DNA of 64,000 nucleotides from JAHBVL01 sp964461025 (lineage in GTDB: Bacteria; Chloroflexota; Chloroflexia; Thermomicrobiales; UBA6265): the NCBI GenBank assembly GCA_964461025.1, contig CAYWSE010000010.1, positions 1 through 64,000 of the forward strand. Direction: 5' to 3'. The notes beneath the pieces were generated by a model. That model was not told the origin of the DNA. It did no database searches and saw only the letters and a program-made list of their open reading frames with translations. A program made the position numbers and the translations under genes. Position 1 is the first letter of the stretch. Each line of letters begins with the position of its first letter. Shown in pieces: positions 27,541 to 35,034 of this stretch.

Positions 27541-28860
27541 ATGGCTGCGAAATCGACCCGGAAGGCAAAGAGCGAGGGCATTGACCCGAACATCCCAGAC
27601 GCCTGGGCTCCCTACCAGCAAGGGGCCAATGCACCAGTGCGCATCCGCGACGTGAAGGTGATCCTGACGGCGCCGGACGGTATCCGGCTGGTACTTGTCA
27701 AAGTCGAAACGACTGAACCGGGTCTGCATGGGGTGGGGTGCGCCTCCTTCACCCAACGGCCCGAGGTGGTGGTGACGGCGATTGAGCAGTTTCTCAAGCC
27801 ATTCGTGATTGGCCGCGACGTTCACGATATCGAAGACATCTTCCAGACTGCCTACCTTTCTTCCTATTGGAGGAGCGGTCCCGTTTTGCACAACGCGCTG
27901 TCAGGCATTGACATGGCGTTGTGGGACATCAAGGGAAAGCTGGCCGGGATGCCGGTGTACCAGCTTTTCGGCGGCAAAGCGCGGCGCGCGGCGCCGGTCT
28001 ATGTGCACGCGTCCGGCGTGGATTTCGCGGAAGTCGAAGATCAAGCGCGGCGTTTCATCGACGATGGGTTCAAATACATCCGTTGTCAGGCAGCTGTTCC
28101 CGGATCGTCGACCTATGGCGTGAATCCACGGAAAGGCGGCATGCGGGCGGCGTATCACATGGACCCGAAACAGGATCCGTGGGATCCCGATGCTTATGTG
28201 CGGGTCGTGCCGAAGCTGTTCGAGTACATGCGGGTGGCGCTGGGCGAGGAGATCGAGCTGCTCCACGACATTCATGAGCGCATTCCGCCGATTCAGGCGA
28301 TCGGCCTGGCCAAGCAGCTGGAGCCGTACCGGCTCTTCTTCCTGGAGGATCCGTTTTCTCCAGAGGACAATGGCTACTTCCGCATGTTGCGGCAACAGAC
28401 GTCAATCCCGATCGCCATGGGCGAGCTCTACGTCAACCAACAGGAATATGTGCCGCTGGTGAGCGAGCGGTTGATCGACTTCATGCGCGTGCATATCTCT
28501 GATATCGGCGGCCTAAGCATGGCCCGCAAACTGGCGGCATATTGCGAGTTCTTTGCAGTCCGCACGGCATGGCACGGACCGGGGGACGCGTCACCGGTGG
28601 CGCATGCGGCAAACCTGCAGCTCGATCTCTCCTGTTCGAACTTCGGCATCCAGGAGAGCTACCTCTTCCCGGAGAAAACGCAGGAGGTCTTCCCCGGTTG
28701 TCCCGAGATTCGCGACGGCATGATGTGGTCGAACGAGCAACCGGGACTGGGCATCGACATCGACGAGAAGAAGGCAGCCAAGTACCCCTTCCCGGAGCAC
28801 GTGCTGAACGGCGCGTGGCCGCCGGTCCGGTTGCCGGACGGAACCGTACAGCGGCCGTAG
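27541..28860 (+). CDS. Enolase-superfamily sugar acid dehydratase (ManD/RspA-like)
   Basis: 439 residues. The capping domain is residues 30-150 and the barrel includes LLHDIHERIPPIQAIGLAKQ (first metal Asp), FFLEDPFSPED (Glu), MGELY (Glu) and RTAWHGPGDASPVAHAAN (catalytic His). NFGIQESYLFPEKTQEVFPG and PGLGIDIDEKKAAKYPF are characteristic of the mannonate dehydratase/RspA group. Classical ManD enzymes carry CHGATD where this one has WHGPGD, so the substrate may be another aldonate or the activity low. AGAGGGG precedes ATG. It lies between a sugar importer and an SDR, consistent with sugar acid catabolism. Confidence 0.88.
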   Translation: MAAKSTRKAKSEGIDPNIPDAWAPYQQGANAPVRIRDVKVILTAPDGIRLVLVKVETTEPGLHGVGCASFTQRPEVVVTAIEQFLKPFVIGRDVHDIEDIFQTAYLSSYWRSGPVLHNALSGIDMALWDIKGKLAGMPVYQLFGGKARRAAPVYVHASGVDFAEVEDQARRFIDDGFKYIRCQAAVPGSSTYGVNPRKGGMRAAYHMDPKQDPWDPDAYVRVVPKLFEYMRVALGEEIELLHDIHERIPPIQAIGLAKQLEPYRLFFLEDPFSPEDNGYFRMLRQQTSIPIAMGELYVNQQEYVPLVSERLIDFMRVHISDIGGLSMARKLAAYCEFFAVRTAWHGPGDASPVAHAANLQLDLSCSNFGIQESYLFPEKTQEVFPGCPEIRDGMMWSNEQPGLGIDIDEKKAAKYPFPEHVLNGAWPPVRLPDGTVQRP

Positions 28861-29149
28861 GGAGTTGCCCCAATTCCGGGACATCGTTATACCGGGAGGA
28901 GAGGATCCGTTCTCCGCACCACCGATCAGTATGGGAGTGATGCTTGAGCCGGCGAAGTTCTTGTTGAACTGACAACGCTTCCGGACCGAATGACACAGCG
29001 AGACGCTGGGTGCACACTGACGCATTGACGGCGTTGTCGCGTTGCACGAAGAACGGACCGGCGACGCACCATCGACAGCGTCGCTCGACCTGCGCGACGA
29101 ATCAAGATCGACACACACCTGCCGGATCAACGAACATTGAGGAATCGCG

Positions 29150-29914
29150 ATGAAACTGAAAGACAAAGTCGCCATCGTCACCGGAGCGGCATCGGGCATT
29201 GGCCTGGCAACGGCGCGGCGTTTCACGGCCGAAGGAGCGAAGCTGGTCGCTGCCGACTGGAATGAGGAGCGGCTATCCCTAGCAGTATCGGAACTCGAGA
29301 AAGCCGGCGGAACGATTGTAGGATCGCCGGGGAATATCGCCGATCAGGGAGACGCCGAAGGACTGATCGACCTCGCCATCGAACGGTATGGTCGCCTGGA
29401 TGTGCTGATCAACAATGCGGGGATCATGGACCACATGGAGGGAGTCGGTGAGCTGAACATCGATGTCTGGCGGCGGGTCATGGCGGTCAACGTCGATGGG
29501 CCGATGTGGACCATGCGGCGCGCCGTACCGGTCATGGTCGCCCAGGGAAGCGGCTCGATCATCAACGTTGCGTCCGTGGGCGGAATCGAAGGCGGAGCGG
29601 CGGGCGTGGCTTACACCACGTCAAAGCACGCCCTGGTCGGGATGACCCGCAATACTGCCTGGATCTACGCAAACCAGGGCATCCGCTGCAATGCAATTTG
29701 CCCTGGAGGGGTCCGCACGAATATCGCCGAAACAATGCCGCAGGACGAGCTCGATCCGGCCGGAGCGGGCCGCGCCGGTCTCTACGCATCACTGATGCCG
29801 GCGTTTCTCGAACCGGAAGACATTGCGGCGCTGGCCGTTTTTCTCGCGTCGGACGAGTCGAACCGCATCAACGGCGCGATCATTCCGATCGACGCGGGCT
29901 GGACCGCCGCATAG
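29150..29914 (+). CDS. Short-chain dehydrogenase/reductase (SDR)
   Basis: 254 residues; GAGG lies seven bases before ATG. The cofactor motif TGAASGIG is at residues 12-19, the NNAG strand is LINNAGIM, and the active site has Ser in VASVGGIEGG and Tyr-x-x-x-Lys as YTTSKH. The ending SNRINGAIIPIDAGWTA is standard for the classical SDR group. Preference for NAD is suggested by AADWNEERL after the second strand. It probably oxidises a sugar or polyol released by the neighbouring pathway. Confidence 0.9.
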   Translation: MKLKDKVAIVTGAASGIGLATARRFTAEGAKLVAADWNEERLSLAVSELEKAGGTIVGSPGNIADQGDAEGLIDLAIERYGRLDVLINNAGIMDHMEGVGELNIDVWRRVMAVNVDGPMWTMRRAVPVMVAQGSGSIINVASVGGIEGGAAGVAYTTSKHALVGMTRNTAWIYANQGIRCNAICPGGVRTNIAETMPQDELDPAGAGRAGLYASLMPAFLEPEDIAALAVFLASDESNRINGAIIPIDAGWTAA

Positions 29915-30018
29915 CGCGGGCGCAAGCAGATTCAGGTTCAACGGTTGCCCCGCCTCGACTGTCTTCGGATCATGATCATGCCTCGTGCGTTCCAGCGAAA
30001 CACTGATTCTCAGTTTGG

Positions 30019-32652
30019 CTACACATCGTCCGGAATGCGTGAAGCACGAAACTGGGCATGAGCGGCGGCGAGGCGTGCAACCGGTACACGGAAGGGTGAG
30101 CAGCTGACGTAGTCGAGACCGGCGCGGTGACAGAACTCGATCGACGCAGGGTCGCCGCCGTGTTCGCCACAGACACCGACTGAGAGATCGGGTTTGGCCG
30201 CTCTGCCACGCTCGGTGGCGATTTCCACAAGCTGACCGACCCCCTCCCGATCGAGTGTCTGAAACGGGTCATCGCCGAGCACGCCCCGTTCGATGTAGGC
30301 GGGGAGGAAGCGGGCAGAGTCGTCGCGGCTGAGTCCAAAGGTCATCTGGGTGAGATCGTTGGTGCCGAGACTGAAGAAGTCGGCGTGGGCAGCGATTGCA
30401 CCTGCCATCAATGCCGCGCGCGGCACTTCGATCATCGTACCGATTTGATAGTCGATGCGACGACCCGCTCGCTCGAAGACCTGATCGGCGATCTCCTCGA
30501 TGATCGCTCGCTGTTCGGCCAGCTCGTTGGCAGTGGACACGAGCGGAATCATGATCTCCGGATGCACCGGCGCGCCTTCGCTGCTCACGGTCAGTGCCGC
30601 GGCGAAAATCGCCCGCGCCTGCATGCGGGTGACGTCGGGGAAGGTCATGCCGAGCCGCACGCCGCGCAACCCGAGCATCGGGTTGACCTCGCGCATCGAT
30701 TCGACGATCTGGGCGACCTCCGCCGCTTCCAATCCCATCTCGACTGCGAGCTCGCGCTGTTCCTCATCCGTTTCCGGCAGGAATTCATGAAGGGGCGGGT
30801 CGAGGAGGCGAATCGTCACCGGCCGGCCGGACATCGCCCGGAAGATGCCGGCGAAGTCGGCAGTCTGAAAGACCTGCAGGTCGGCAAGGGCACGGGTTCG
30901 TTCGACGTCCGACTGGGCGAGGATCATGCGGCGCATCGTTTCGATGCGTCCTGGCGCGAAAAACATATGCTCGGTGCGACAGAGTCCGATCCCTTCGGCG
31001 CCAAAATCGATGGCGCGCGCGGCGTCGGCAGGGGTATCCGCGTTTGTGCGAACACCGAGATGCCGAATCGCATCCGCCCACGAAAGCAAGGTGCGGGCTT
31101 CGTCGCCCAGCCCTGGTTTGGTCATCGCTGCTTCACCCCGAATCACCTGACCGGAGGTGCCGTCGATGGTGATGATGTCGCCTTCGAAGATCGCCGTGTC
31201 ACCGGCCCAGAAGCGGCCATGCTTCGCGTCGACCTCGATGCCGCTGCACCCGGTGACGGCAGGCAAGCCCATGCCGCGGGCAACGACAGCAGCATGAGAC
31301 GTCATACCGCCACGCGCGGTCAGAATCGCTCGCGAACGTTCCATACCGGGGAAGTCCTCGGCTGAGGTCTCATTGCGGACGAGGATAACCGCATCCCCAG
31401 CCTCTCCCAGTTCCTTCGCTTTCTCGGGTGTGAAGATCGCCTTGCCCGACGCGGCGCCTGGACTGGCCGGCATGCCGCGAGCCAGCACTTCCAATTCCTG
31501 CGTGCGGTCGATCTGCGGATGCAACAGGGACTCGATGTCCTCCGGGCGAACCCTCCCGACAGCAATTTCGCGGCTGATTAGTCCCTCATGCGCCATGTCG
31601 ACGGCGATGCGCACCGCGGCGGCGGAGGTGCGTTTGCCGGTGCGGGTTTGAAGCATCCAAAGCTTGCCGCGCTCGACGGTGAATTCGAGGTCCTGCATAT
31701 CGGTGAAATGCTGTTCGAGCCGCCGGGCGACGTCGAGAAGGTCGGCATGCGCCTGGGCAAAGAGGGGATTGCTGACCATGTCGTCGGTGGAAAGGGGCGT
31801 GCGCACACCAGAGACGACATCTTCTCCCTGAGCGTTGACCATGTATTCGCCGAAGAGACCGGAAGCGCCACTGTTCGGATTGCGGGTGAAGGCCACACCA
31901 GATGCGCAGCCCGAACCAAGGTTGCCGAACACCATCGCCTGCACATTGACCGCAGTGCCGGCGAGATCGGGGAAGTTGTGCGACTTGCGGTAGGCGATGG
32001 CGCGGGGGGAATCCCAGGAGCGGAAGACGGCCATCACTGCGCCGTGCAATTGATCCATGGGTTCGTCCGGAAAAACGGCGCCACTTTCGGCGACGATCTC
32101 TTTGAAACGCATGGTGAGCGTTTTCAGCGTTTCGGCATCCAGCTCATGGTCGTGCTCGACTCCAGCCTCGCGGCGGGCAGAAGTGAGCGCTTCTTCGAAA
32201 TGCTCGCCATCGACGTCGAGCACGACTTTGCCGTACATCTGCACGAGACGGCGGTACGAGTCCCAGGCGAAGCGGTCACCGGAGAGCTTGGCGATTCCCT
32301 CCACCGTCGATGCATCGAGACCGACATTGAGGATGGTGTCCATCATGCCGGGCATCGAATCACGGGCGCCAGATCGCACCGAGAGGAGGAGGGGGCATTT
32401 CGGGTTGCCGAAGCGCTTGCCGAGTTGTTGCTCGACATCGTCGAGAGCCTCTGCGACCTCGTCCCAAAGCGTTTCGGGAATCTGGCCGTCGTTCAAGCGC
32501 AATGCCCGGAACGCGTCCGTGGTGATCGTGAAACCGGGCGGCACAGGCAACCCGAGTCGAGTCATCTCAGCCAGGTTGGCGCCCTTGCCTCCCAGCAAAT
32601 CACGTTCTTCGGCGCTGCCTTCGCGAAAGTGACGTACCCATTGTGCTGTCAT
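30019..32652 (-). CDS. ppdK: Pyruvate, phosphate dikinase
   Basis: 877 residues from the Met at 32652, with GAGG seven bases upstream; this is the normal PPDK length. It interconverts pyruvate + ATP + Pi with phosphoenolpyruvate + AMP + PPi in the cytoplasm. The N-terminal ATP-grasp starts GGKGANLAEMTRLGLPVPPG. The phosphohistidine domain is complete (GGMTSHAAVVARGMGLPAVTG, His near residue 450). The PEP/pyruvate barrel has GLCRTEHMFF, a GTNDLTQMTFG motif and the catalytic cysteine in VGVCGEHGG. It is a single-gene transcription unit behind a leader ORF and terminator (see 32687-32920). The longer frame upstream of 32652 is a shadow of the leader. Confidence 0.96.
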   Translation of the reverse strand: MTAQWVRHFREGSAEERDLLGGKGANLAEMTRLGLPVPPGFTITTDAFRALRLNDGQIPETLWDEVAEALDDVEQQLGKRFGNPKCPLLLSVRSGARDSMPGMMDTILNVGLDASTVEGIAKLSGDRFAWDSYRRLVQMYGKVVLDVDGEHFEEALTSARREAGVEHDHELDAETLKTLTMRFKEIVAESGAVFPDEPMDQLHGAVMAVFRSWDSPRAIAYRKSHNFPDLAGTAVNVQAMVFGNLGSGCASGVAFTRNPNSGASGLFGEYMVNAQGEDVVSGVRTPLSTDDMVSNPLFAQAHADLLDVARRLEQHFTDMQDLEFTVERGKLWMLQTRTGKRTSAAAVRIAVDMAHEGLISREIAVGRVRPEDIESLLHPQIDRTQELEVLARGMPASPGAASGKAIFTPEKAKELGEAGDAVILVRNETSAEDFPGMERSRAILTARGGMTSHAAVVARGMGLPAVTGCSGIEVDAKHGRFWAGDTAIFEGDIITIDGTSGQVIRGEAAMTKPGLGDEARTLLSWADAIRHLGVRTNADTPADAARAIDFGAEGIGLCRTEHMFFAPGRIETMRRMILAQSDVERTRALADLQVFQTADFAGIFRAMSGRPVTIRLLDPPLHEFLPETDEEQRELAVEMGLEAAEVAQIVESMREVNPMLGLRGVRLGMTFPDVTRMQARAIFAAALTVSSEGAPVHPEIMIPLVSTANELAEQRAIIEEIADQVFERAGRRIDYQIGTMIEVPRAALMAGAIAAHADFFSLGTNDLTQMTFGLSRDDSARFLPAYIERGVLGDDPFQTLDREGVGQLVEIATERGRAAKPDLSVGVCGEHGGDPASIEFCHRAGLDYVSCSPFRVPVARLAAAHAQFRASRIPDDV

Positions 32653-32686
32653 CGAACATCCTCTGGATTCCGTGATTGCGGGCAAC

Positions 32687-32708
32687 AAAAAACCGGGGCC
32701 ACCCCCGG
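32687..32708 (-). terminator. Rho-independent terminator in the ppdK leader
   Basis: On the minus strand the stem CCGGGG / CCCCGG (loop GTGG) is followed by six T residues at 32692-32687. It lies between the leader ORF stop (32750) and the ppdK start (32652), so it must be read through for ppdK expression. The 5' arm can pair instead with CCCCCG in the last codons of the leader ORF (32759-32764), with an 8-bp antiterminator including two G-U pairs. Confidence 0.8.
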
Positions 32709-32749
32709 CAACTGGCGTTTCTGGAGTTGGTGCGCGGTCATGAGTCAGA

Positions 32750-32884
32750 TCAGTGGCTCGGGGGCACCTCCAGCTTCGCCAGGCCGGCGTAGGAGTAGGA
32801 GGTAAAGTCGTAGTAGCTGACGAAGCGCGGTACACGCGCGTGGTGAAAGGTCTCTGAATGGTGCGTGTCGGTGCTCGCCATCAT
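32750..32884 (-). CDS. Leader peptide ORF upstream of ppdK (44 codons)
   Basis: ATG at 32884, with a second in-frame ATG following it, to TGA at 32750. Residues 21-32 contain seven aromatic residues in twelve (FVSYYDFTSYSY), and two His-His pairs occur earlier. There is no Shine-Dalgarno; the -10 box lies only six bases before the ATG, so the transcript is expected to begin at or next to the start codon (leaderless). Its position between promoter and terminator is that of a transcription-attenuation leader peptide. Stalling at the Tyr/Phe codons would leave the CCCCCG segment free to form an antiterminator. Translation and regulation are inferred. Confidence 0.65.
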   Translation of the reverse strand: MMASTDTHHSETFHHARVPRFVSYYDFTSYSYAGLAKLEVPPSH

Positions 32885-32890
32885 GGAGGC

Positions 32891-32920
32891 ATTCTAGCAA
32901 CGACCGGCAAACGCTGTCAA
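32891..32920 (-). promoter_or_regulatory. Strong promoter of the ppdK leader transcript
   Basis: On the minus strand a consensus TTGACA (32915-32920), 18-base spacer, and TAGAAT (32891-32896). The predicted +1 coincides with the leader ATG at 32884. Confidence 0.75.
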
Positions 32921-33186
32921 TTGCTTACATCTCGTTCTGTGATTGTTTCCCGGTCGGGCCAAATCGAGTCTGGAAGGGTGGATCGGTATCCGATAGGCTT
33001 TCAGGGTCGGCAAGCCGGGCCGGCGCCTTCAACCCCCTATCCCCGGCCCTTTCCCCCGCTGGACAGACGGGTAGTCGTGAAAACTGTTGACGCGGGGGCA
33101 AGGGGGTAGCGTCGCCATTTATGGCGACTTCTCGCCAGCCGGCACACAAGAACGTGCACACAACAACGAATCGGAACCGGAGCGAC

Positions 33187-34089
33187 ATGGCAAAGCGAAG
33201 TTCGGAAGCGATTATCGAACAATTGAAACAGCTCGCTACGTCACCTGATGAGCAGCGAGCGATGGCAACCGAGCTCGTGCAGAACGACCAGCGACCATCG
33301 GTCTTTCTGCCAGCGCTTCGTGTCATCGAGCCGCCCCAGGACGAGCGGGAGCGTGAGGCGATGCTGTCGCTCTATGCGTGGCTGGACGGTGCTGGACCGA
33401 CGCGCGATCTGAATGCCGGAACCCGTATCCGAATTCTGAAAGCACTCCGAACTGCGGAAATGCACGCGCCGCTCAACGTGCTGCTGCGAGGCGTTGTGAC
33501 CATCGAGAGAGCGCCTCCTGCTGGTCTGGACGAGGCTGCGGGCCTGCGCGCCGCGGCGTTGATTTCCCTTCTCGATGTCGCGCAGGAGCTGGCCGGATAT
33601 CACGCCGCGCGGTTGCTGATCGATGCCGAAACATCGCCATTCTCGGGCGAACCCGCGGTCACGGCGGTGACCGTCCTGGCGACGCTCGACCGGCACGAGC
33701 AGCTTTATGCGTACGCGATGCAGGCGCCTCTGGGACAAACGGAGGTAATCGTCGAGATCCTCAACACGCTGGTCGAGGCGCCCGAGGTAATCGTCCGGGA
33801 CGTTGTGCGTCACCTGTTGCGGTTCGATGACGAACCGGTATCGGCAGCAGTCTATGAGCTGGTGCTGAAACGAGACGATCCGGTCTGGACCAGCTTGCTG
33901 ACGACCTTTCTGGCCACAGAACAGCGACCTCACCTGCTTCGATACGTCGCCACGACGATCGCGGCGGAGCGACATCCGTGGCAGATCGAGCTTCTCCAGT
34001 CACAGGCGAAGGGCGAACGAAACGAGAAGCGTCGCGCGATGCTCGACGAGGCGCTGGCGCTCGTTCCCGGGCTGGAGGTTCGTAAATGA
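33187..34089 (+). CDS. HEAT-like all-helical hypothetical protein
   Basis: 300 residues from the ATG at 33187, with GGAG four bases upstream; the frame opens at 33121 but the extra N-terminus is low-complexity. It consists of repeated helical pairs of about 35-40 residues (LNVLLRGVVTIERAPPAGLD, QELAGYHAARLLIDAE, EVIVRDVVRHLLRFDD, RPHLLRYVATTIAAERHPWQ), like HEAT or Armadillo repeats. No catalytic motif or signal peptide is seen. It overlaps the next gene by four bases, so the two are co-translated. Function is unrecognised; a protein-binding scaffold is plausible. Confidence 0.6.
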   Translation: MAKRSSEAIIEQLKQLATSPDEQRAMATELVQNDQRPSVFLPALRVIEPPQDEREREAMLSLYAWLDGAGPTRDLNAGTRIRILKALRTAEMHAPLNVLLRGVVTIERAPPAGLDEAAGLRAAALISLLDVAQELAGYHAARLLIDAETSPFSGEPAVTAVTVLATLDRHEQLYAYAMQAPLGQTEVIVEILNTLVEAPEVIVRDVVRHLLRFDDEPVSAAVYELVLKRDDPVWTSLLTTFLATEQRPHLLRYVATTIAAERHPWQIELLQSQAKGERNEKRRAMLDEALALVPGLEVRK

Positions 34090-34334
34090 CCGCTGACTCC
34101 CGGAGCGCCGAGACCATCTCGCTGCCGGCCGATCCTCGTTGCGATTCGTGCGACGTGCCTCTGCAGGAACCGTTCGGGTGGTGCTCGAATTGCGCAGCTG
34201 CCTATTGCCTCGACTGCGGTCGCCGGCACTTTTGCCAGCCCTCGTGCCGGGAAAGCGGCTGTCTGGCTGGGCTGTGCGTGCGGCTTGTCCGCGACGGACG
34301 GCTGTCGACGGAGTGGGGTCTGGCGAATAGCTAA
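34086..34334 (+). CDS. Small cysteine-rich (zinc-ribbon-like) protein
   Basis: 82 residues, start overlapping the previous stop (ATGA). It has ten cysteines including four CxxC pairs or near pairs (CDSC, CSNC, CLDC, then CQPSC and a later CLAGLC), with an adjacent histidine (RRHFC). This suggests two bound zinc ions in a B-box or ring-like fold. No family is recognised. Coupling to the HEAT-like gene suggests a complex of scaffold and zinc module. Confidence 0.6.
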   Translation: MTADSRSAETISLPADPRCDSCDVPLQEPFGWCSNCAAAYCLDCGRRHFCQPSCRESGCLAGLCVRLVRDGRLSTEWGLANS

Positions 34335-34366
34335 CGAGCCGAAAGGACGGCTTTCAGAGGGACCTC

Positions 34367-34410
34367 GCTTTACCTTGCAGGCTATGCTTTACCGCATTAG
34401 GAGGTAAAGC
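34367..34410. promoter_or_regulatory. Operator-like repeats at first AbrB gene
   Basis: GCTTTACC occurs directly at 34367-34374 and 34386-34393. The second copy has an exact inverted partner GGTAAAGC at 34403-34410 with a nine-base loop that includes the Shine-Dalgarno AGGAGG. TATGCT (34383-34388) is a possible -10. It could be a repressor site or an SD-masking RNA hairpin. Confidence 0.65.
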
Positions 34411-34412
34411 AG

Positions 34413-34685
34413 ATGGCGGAGTACGTCGCGAAGCTCAGCAGCAAGAATCAGGTCACCATTCCGGCGGAAGCGAGAAAGGCACTGGGCGTTGGAGCCCATG
34501 ACCGGGTCGCATTCGTCGTTGCCGATGATGGCTCCGTGCGTGTGCAGAAACCACGAAATGCGTTTCTGTTGCTGGCCGGATCGTTTCCCGCAATGCCCGG
34601 CGTGTCAGACGACCTGCGTCAGGAGATTCATGAGGCAACGGAAGAGGAGATCAATCGTCGTCATCCAGAATGGCGCAAGCAATGA
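34413..34685 (+). CDS. AbrB/SpoVT-family antitoxin-like DNA-binding protein, copy 1
   Basis: 90 residues. The swapped-hairpin core reads AKLSSKNQVTIPAEARKALG followed by VGAHDRVAFVVADDG, as in AbrB-type antitoxins such as VapB. The tail (DDLRQEIHEATEEEINRRHP) is the usual toxin-binding helix. The protein is a paralogue of the 34762-35034 product (SSKNQVT and GxxxHD regions shared). Its stop overlaps a 22-codon frame that looks like the start of a PIN toxin, so this copy has lost its partner. Confidence 0.8.
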   Translation: MAEYVAKLSSKNQVTIPAEARKALGVGAHDRVAFVVADDGSVRVQKPRNAFLLLAGSFPAMPGVSDDLRQEIHEATEEEINRRHPEWRKQ

Positions 34686-34750
34686 TTCCGCTTGATGCCA
34701 GTTTCGCCACTGAGCGCGTTACCTACAATGCTATTCTTTACCGATTGTAG
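34682..34750 (+). pseudogene. Truncated PIN-toxin remnant (22 codons)
   Basis: The ATG overlaps the AbrB stop (ATGA). The short peptide begins MIPLDAS, parallel to MLLLDAN at the start of the intact PIN gene at 35034, then loses similarity and stops at 34748-34750, inside the palindrome of the second AbrB gene. It is best read as a deletion relic of a toxin gene. Confidence 0.45.
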
Positions 34751-34759
34751 GAGGTAAAG
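34736..34759. promoter_or_regulatory. Operator-like palindrome at second AbrB gene
   Basis: CTTTACC (34736-34742) and GGTAAAG (34753-34759) are exact inverted arms around a ten-base loop containing the Shine-Dalgarno AGGAGG for the ATG at 34762. The element matches the one upstream of the first AbrB gene. Confidence 0.65.
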
Positions 34760-34761
34760 CA

Positions 34762-35034
34762 ATGTTCGGAATTGTGACTAAACTTAGCAGCAAGAATCAG
34801 GTGACGGTTCCCGTTGAGATCCGAAAGGCTCTGGGAGTCAAAGCGCATGACAACATCGAATTTATCGTCAATGACCAAGGCGCAGTAGAGCTGCAACAGC
34901 CGAAGTACACACTGGAGTCTGTGCTGGGATCGGTTCGCGGGCTTCCAGGTGAGTCGATCGACCTCGATCGTGAAATCGAAGAGGCTGTCGCCGATGAGAT
35001 GGCCCGGAAATATCCTCACGAGCGTCGCGGCTAA
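34762..35034 (+). CDS. AbrB/SpoVT-family antitoxin, copy 2
   Basis: 90 residues: TKLSSKNQVTVPVEIRKALG then VKAHDNIEFIVNDQG form the AbrB swapped hairpin, and the tail DREIEEAVADEMARKYPHER is helical and acidic. AGGAGGTAAAGCA leads to the ATG. The stop overlaps the toxin ATG by one base (TAATG), so the pair is tightly coupled. It presumably binds its own palindrome and the PIN toxin. It is similar to copy 1 in the DNA-binding half. Confidence 0.85.
   Translation: MFGIVTKLSSKNQVTVPVEIRKALGVKAHDNIEFIVNDQGAVELQQPKYTLESVLGSVRGLPGESIDLDREIEEAVADEMARKYPHERRG

Larger units (their letters stand above)
32653..33186. other. Intergenic region between ppdK and the 33187 gene
   Basis: The ppdK side is filled by a promoter, a leader ORF and a terminator. 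The remaining 265 bases (32921-33186) hold G/C-rich sequence with no protein-like ORF on either strand. A perfect palindrome GTCGCCAT-TT-ATGGCGAC lies at 33113-33130, just upstream of the next gene. Confidence 0.6.

Noticed and set aside
28861..29149. 289-base gap between the dehydratase and SDR genes
   Set aside because: Short frames on both strands have no start signals or family likeness; no convincing promoter or hairpin was found apart from the SDR ribosome-binding site.
31588..32805. 405-codon plus-strand frame antisense to ppdK
   Set aside because: ppdK is unmistakable; the antisense frame has no family pattern or ribosome-binding site.
33113..33130. Palindrome GTCGCCAT-TT-ATGGCGAC as operator for the 33187 gene
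   Set aside because: Arms are perfect, but the nearby TTGACG has no -10 at proper spacing, so a regulatory call is not justified beyond noting it.
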